From Anaerolineae bacterium (GTDB lineage: Bacteria; Chloroflexota; Anaerolineae; Aggregatilineales; Phototrophicaceae): a stretch of 8,249 bases of DNA. Made by a program: the position numbers and the translations under genes. The notes beneath the pieces were generated by a model. The model saw only the letters and a list, made by a program, of their open reading frames with translations, did not search any database and was not told the origin of the DNA. This document shows positions 6,305 through 8,249 of this stretch, one piece after another. The stretch spans positions 1-8,249 of the forward strand of contig JALONY010000051.1 of the NCBI GenBank assembly GCA_025454715.1, in the 5' to 3' direction. Numbering within the stretch: the stretch's first letter is position 1; every line of letters begins with the position of its first letter.

Positions 6305-6832
6305 ATGAGTTCATCACGCGGCCCTCTGCGGACGGAAGTCCTGACATGGCAAGACGTGGATAAGCTGATTGATGTCCTCGTCCCCCAGCTCCAGATTGGC
6401 GGCTCGTATGACGCCATGATGGTCATCACCCGTGGGGGCATCATCCCCGGCGGCCTGATTGCCGAAGCGCTCCACATCCGCACCGTCCTGACCGCCTCGG
6501 TCGATTTCCCCGGCACCGAGCGCTCTGGGCTGATGGCGTGGCCCGCCTTCTTGCAATTCCCCGACCCCGAACTGCTCAACGGGCGCAAGACCCTGATCGT
6601 CGATGACGTGTGGGGCAGTGGGCGCACCAGCAGTGCGGTGCGCGGGCGCGTGGAGGGCGCAGGCGGCATCCCGTTCAACTGCGTGCTGCACTACAACCCG
6701 TATCGGTCGCTGTTTTCGAAGGCGAAACCGGATTTTTTCGCCGCCGTCACCGACGCTTATATCATTTTCCCGTGGGAGGTCGATCGCGGCGTGCGCGGCA
6801 TCGACCTGCTGACGCCACAACCAGAGAGCTGA
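6305..6832 (+). CDS. Phosphoribosyltransferase family protein (type I, Gpt/hypoxanthine-xanthine-like)
   Basis: Small cytosolic enzyme of the type I phosphoribosyltransferase fold. Such proteins join a purine base (or related ligand) to PRPP, or have become regulators. Its 175 residues are complete. ITRGGIIPGGLIAEAL (41-56) is the early conserved glycine loop. TLIVDDVWGSGRTSS (96-110) is the PRPP-binding motif with the paired acidic residues Asp100-Asp101 and the Gly-Ser-Gly-Arg-Thr phosphate loop. AYIIFPWEVDRG (151-162) contains the FPWE signature common in xanthine/guanine-type transferases. The loop reads VWGSGRT rather than the commoner VxDTGRT, a modest variation that keeps the acidic pair. 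There is a flexible hydrophobic stretch around 64-85 (SVDFPGTERSGLMAWPAF). It is likely expressed from its own promoter. Purine salvage is the default inference; the base used cannot be read from sequence. The S1 gene lies 193 bp downstream. Confidence 0.85.
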   Translation: MSSSRGPLRTEVLTWQDVDKLIDVLVPQLQIGGSYDAMMVITRGGIIPGGLIAEALHIRTVLTASVDFPGTERSGLMAWPAFLQFPDPELLNGRKTLIVDDVWGSGRTSSAVRGRVEGAGGIPFNCVLHYNPYRSLFSKAKPDFFAAVTDAYIIFPWEVDRGVRGIDLLTPQPES

Positions 6833-6857
6833 ACGCCGTGCCACGGGGGATTAGAGG

Positions 6858-6871
6858 ATGATAATTCTCCG
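6858..6871 (+). repeat. Copy 2 of the 14-bp motif shared with the dehydrogenase upstream region
   Basis: ATGATAATTCTCCG matches copy 1 (4333-4346) with two differences. It lies 31 bp before the TATACT box of the S1 gene. The included TGATAAT could itself act as a -10 element, an alternative explanation for its presence in a promoter region. Confidence 0.35.
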
Positions 6872-6879
6872 TTAGGTTC

Positions 6880-6908
6880 GTAACACGCTCGATATTTCGT
6901 GATATACT
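6880..6908 (+). promoter_or_regulatory. Extended -10 promoter of the S1 gene
   Basis: TGATATACT (6900-6908) is an extended -10 element (TG, one base, then TATACT at 6903-6908). GTAACA at 6880-6885 is a 4-of-6 match to the -35 with an ideal 17-bp spacer. The predicted start site at about 6915 leaves a leader of roughly 110 nt before the S1 ATG, unlike the 38-50 nt leaders of the other plus-strand genes. Confidence 0.6.
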
Positions 6909-6914
6909 GTTGGC

Positions 6915-7019
6915 ATGAGCGATTGGGCTTTTGCCCTTTTGTCGTTTGCGTTATCGGGCAGTGCTGCTTGGGGATTGCCACCGAAAACGTTGCTAATCGA
7001 CACCCCAAGCGTTAGATGA
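6915..7019 (+). CDS. Possible 34-codon leader reading frame upstream of the S1 gene
   Basis: ATG at 6915 opens a frame of 34 codons (begins MSDWAFALLSFALSG, ends TPSVR) closed by TGA 7017-7019, 7 nt before the S1 ATG. Its start coincides with the predicted transcription start, so it could only be translated as a leaderless message. The peptide matches no family I know; its hydrophobic N-terminal half has a faint signal-peptide look. It may be chance, or a leader peptide coupled to S1 translation. Confidence 0.2.
   Translation: MSDWAFALLSFALSGSAAWGLPPKTLLIDTPSVR
6925..7010 (+). promoter_or_regulatory. Structured, SD-less leader of the S1 gene
   Basis: GCTTGGGG (6966-6973) and CCCCAAGC (7003-7010) form a perfect 8-bp helix with a 29-nt loop, ending 15 nt before ATG 7026. 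Upstream, GGGC (6925-6928) pairs with GCCC (6933-6936) around a TTTT loop and is followed by TTTT. TGCCC (6932-6936) can instead pair with GGGCA (6956-6960), so the two pairings exclude each other. No purine-rich Shine-Dalgarno precedes the start, where the bases are ATGAACCCCC. The 4-bp hairpin is too short for a convincing terminator. Confidence 0.4.
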
Positions 7020-7025
7020 ACCCCC

Positions 7026-8249
7026 ATGATGGATACCGATTTTGAGAGTATGTTGAATGACCCTGCGAGTTTCGCACCGGCCAACTTGCGCCGCGGCGAA
7101 ATTCGCAGTGCGATCATTCTCGAAATTCGCGACCGCGAAATCATCGTCGATTTGAACGCCAAGCAGGACGGCATCGTCCGGTTCGAAGACCTCGAGCGGC
7201 TCGACGACGAGTTTCGCGCCAGCCTGAAGCCGGGCATGGACGTGCCGGTATATATCCTCAACCCCCGCGACCAAGACGATAACCTCGTCGTGTCGATCAA
7301 CATGGGGTTGCAGCGCTACGACTGGGAAAAGGCGCGCCAATTGATGGAGCGCGAAGAGGTCGATAGCGTGCGCGTGGTCGGCAGTAACCGCGGCGGCATC
7401 CTCGTCCGTTGGAAGCGGCTGGAGGGCTTCATCCCCTCCTCGCACCTGACCAGCGTCAACCTGACCAGCGAGCGCCGTGACGCCGCGGTCGATCTGATTG
7501 GCAAGGACTTGGTGGTCAAGGTCATCGAGGTCGAGCAAGACCGCCGCCGCCTGATTTTCAGCGAGCGCGAAGCCCAAAAGGAATGGCGTGCCCAGCAGAA
7601 GGCGCGCTTGTTGGCCGAGCTGAAGGAAGGCGATGTGGTGCGTGGCACCGTCACCGGCCTGCGCGACTTCGGCGCGTTCGTCAACCTCGGGGGTGCGGAC
7701 GGCCTGATCCACGTCAGCGAATTGGCGTGGCACCGCGTCGATCACCCGCGTGATGTGCTCAAGGTCGGTCAGGACATCGAGGTGTACGTGTTGTCGCTCG
7801 ACCGCGGCACCAACCGCATCGCGCTCAGCCGCAAGCGCCTGTTGCCCGACCCGTGGACGGATGCTTCGACCCGCTACCATGAGGGGCAAGTGGTCGAGGG
7901 CAGCGTGACCAACGTGGTCGATTTCGGCGCGTTCGTCGCGCTGGACAACGGCCTCGAGGGCTTGTTGCACCTGAGCGAGATGGGCGACGGCAGCCTGAAG
8001 GAACCGCACAGCTACGTGCAAAAGGGTGACCGCCTGACCCTACGCATCAGCCACCTCGAGCCCGAGAAGCGCCGCGTCGGGTTCACCCAACGCTGGGGCG
8101 TCAACGCCGCCAACGCCGAGGGTGCCGCTCCGTCGGCTGCCGAGGTCGCCAGCGCGCCCGCCGCGTCGGAAGAGGCCGAGGCCGCCTCGGAAGACAGCAG
8201 TAGCGACGGCGACAGCAGCTCGGGCGACTCCAGCAGCGCCGAGGGCTAA
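7026..8249 (+). CDS. Four-repeat S1 RNA-binding protein (ribosomal protein S1-like)
   Basis: RNA-binding protein of 407 residues with four S1 (OB-fold) repeats, as in the shorter bacterial ribosomal protein S1 homologues (the E. coli protein has six). Repeat 1 is at about 22-93 (RRGEIRSAII...VDLNAKQDGIV) and repeat 2 at about 110-180 (more divergent: GGILVRWKRLEGFIPSSHL). Repeat 3 is at about 201-269 (GTVTGLRDFGAFVNL...GLIHVSEL) and repeat 4 at about 286-354 (GSVTNVVDFGAFVAL...GLLHLSEM). Repeats 3 and 4 are the most canonical and probably bind RNA best. Residues 361-407 form an Ala/Ser/Glu/Asp tail with 11 acidic, 13 Ser and no Lys or Arg, presumably disordered. The likely role is mRNA capture on the 30S subunit or a more general RNA-binding task; it may be the organism's rpsA, but a paralogue is possible. 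The start could equally be the second ATG at 7029. No Shine-Dalgarno is present, and the frame ends exactly at the window edge with TAA. Confidence 0.92.
   Translation: MMDTDFESMLNDPASFAPANLRRGEIRSAIILEIRDREIIVDLNAKQDGIVRFEDLERLDDEFRASLKPGMDVPVYILNPRDQDDNLVVSINMGLQRYDWEKARQLMEREEVDSVRVVGSNRGGILVRWKRLEGFIPSSHLTSVNLTSERRDAAVDLIGKDLVVKVIEVEQDRRRLIFSEREAQKEWRAQQKARLLAELKEGDVVRGTVTGLRDFGAFVNLGGADGLIHVSELAWHRVDHPRDVLKVGQDIEVYVLSLDRGTNRIALSRKRLLPDPWTDASTRYHEGQVVEGSVTNVVDFGAFVALDNGLEGLLHLSEMGDGSLKEPHSYVQKGDRLTLRISHLEPEKRRVGFTQRWGVNAANAEGAAPSAAEVASAPAASEEAEAASEDSSSDGDSSSGDSSSAEG

Noticed and set aside
6993..8021. 342-codon open frame antisense to the S1 gene
   Set aside because: Complement of a gene with four clear S1 repeats; the product is His/Ala/Val-rich without motifs.
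1..8249. Mobile element, CRISPR array, tRNA or defence cluster
   Set aside because: No transposase or integrase, no regularly spaced repeats, no cloverleaf-like sequence in the gaps, and all genes are ordinary chromosomal families.

Overview
GC-rich bacterial DNA in which almost everything is coding. It carries eight protein genes (one cut by the left edge) and no RNA gene, insertion sequence or CRISPR array that I can recognise. The protein set is chromosomal housekeeping and maintenance: a polyprenol-phosphate mannosyltransferase, the chaperone HtpG, a membrane-anchored CHRD-domain protein, endonuclease V, a D-2-hydroxyacid dehydrogenase, a TPR protein, a small phosphoribosyltransferase and a four-repeat S1 RNA-binding protein. 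The sequence style of HtpG, the four-repeat S1 protein and the dehydrogenase suggests Chloroflexota (perhaps an Anaerolineae-like lineage). This is an impression from protein sequence, not a demonstrated placement.

Layout. Positions 1-632 (minus) hold the GT2 mannosyltransferase, missing its C-terminus. It is divergent from htpG (812-2695, plus), with about 180 bp between them. htpG ends at a strong hairpin (2711-2745) that also faces the end of the convergent CHRD gene (2762-3550, minus). That gene is divergent from the endonuclease V gene nfi (3596-4282, plus), and only 45 bp separate the two starts. From there to the right edge every gene is on the plus strand: dehydrogenase (4425-5441), TPR protein (5446-6255, 4 bp after the dehydrogenase stop and probably co-transcribed), phosphoribosyltransferase (6305-6832, own promoter overlapping the end of the TPR gene) and the S1 protein (7026-8249), whose stop codon is the last codon of the window.

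There is no single pathway here. HtpG (protein folding), nfi (repair of deaminated purines), the phosphoribosyltransferase (probable purine salvage) and the S1 protein (translation or RNA binding) share only a maintenance theme. The one convincing operon is dehydrogenase-TPR. Most plus-strand genes have a TATAAT-like hexamer shortly upstream and a weak or absent -35.

The most interesting non-coding part is 6833-7025, upstream of the S1 gene. It holds the best promoter of the window, followed by a leader of about 110 nt that lacks a Shine-Dalgarno sequence, can form an 8-bp helix just before the start codon, has alternative short pairings, and contains a 34-codon reading frame. It resembles in outline the SD-less, structured, autoregulated leader of enterobacterial rpsA. 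I found no clear sign of a new defence, mobile or biosynthetic system.
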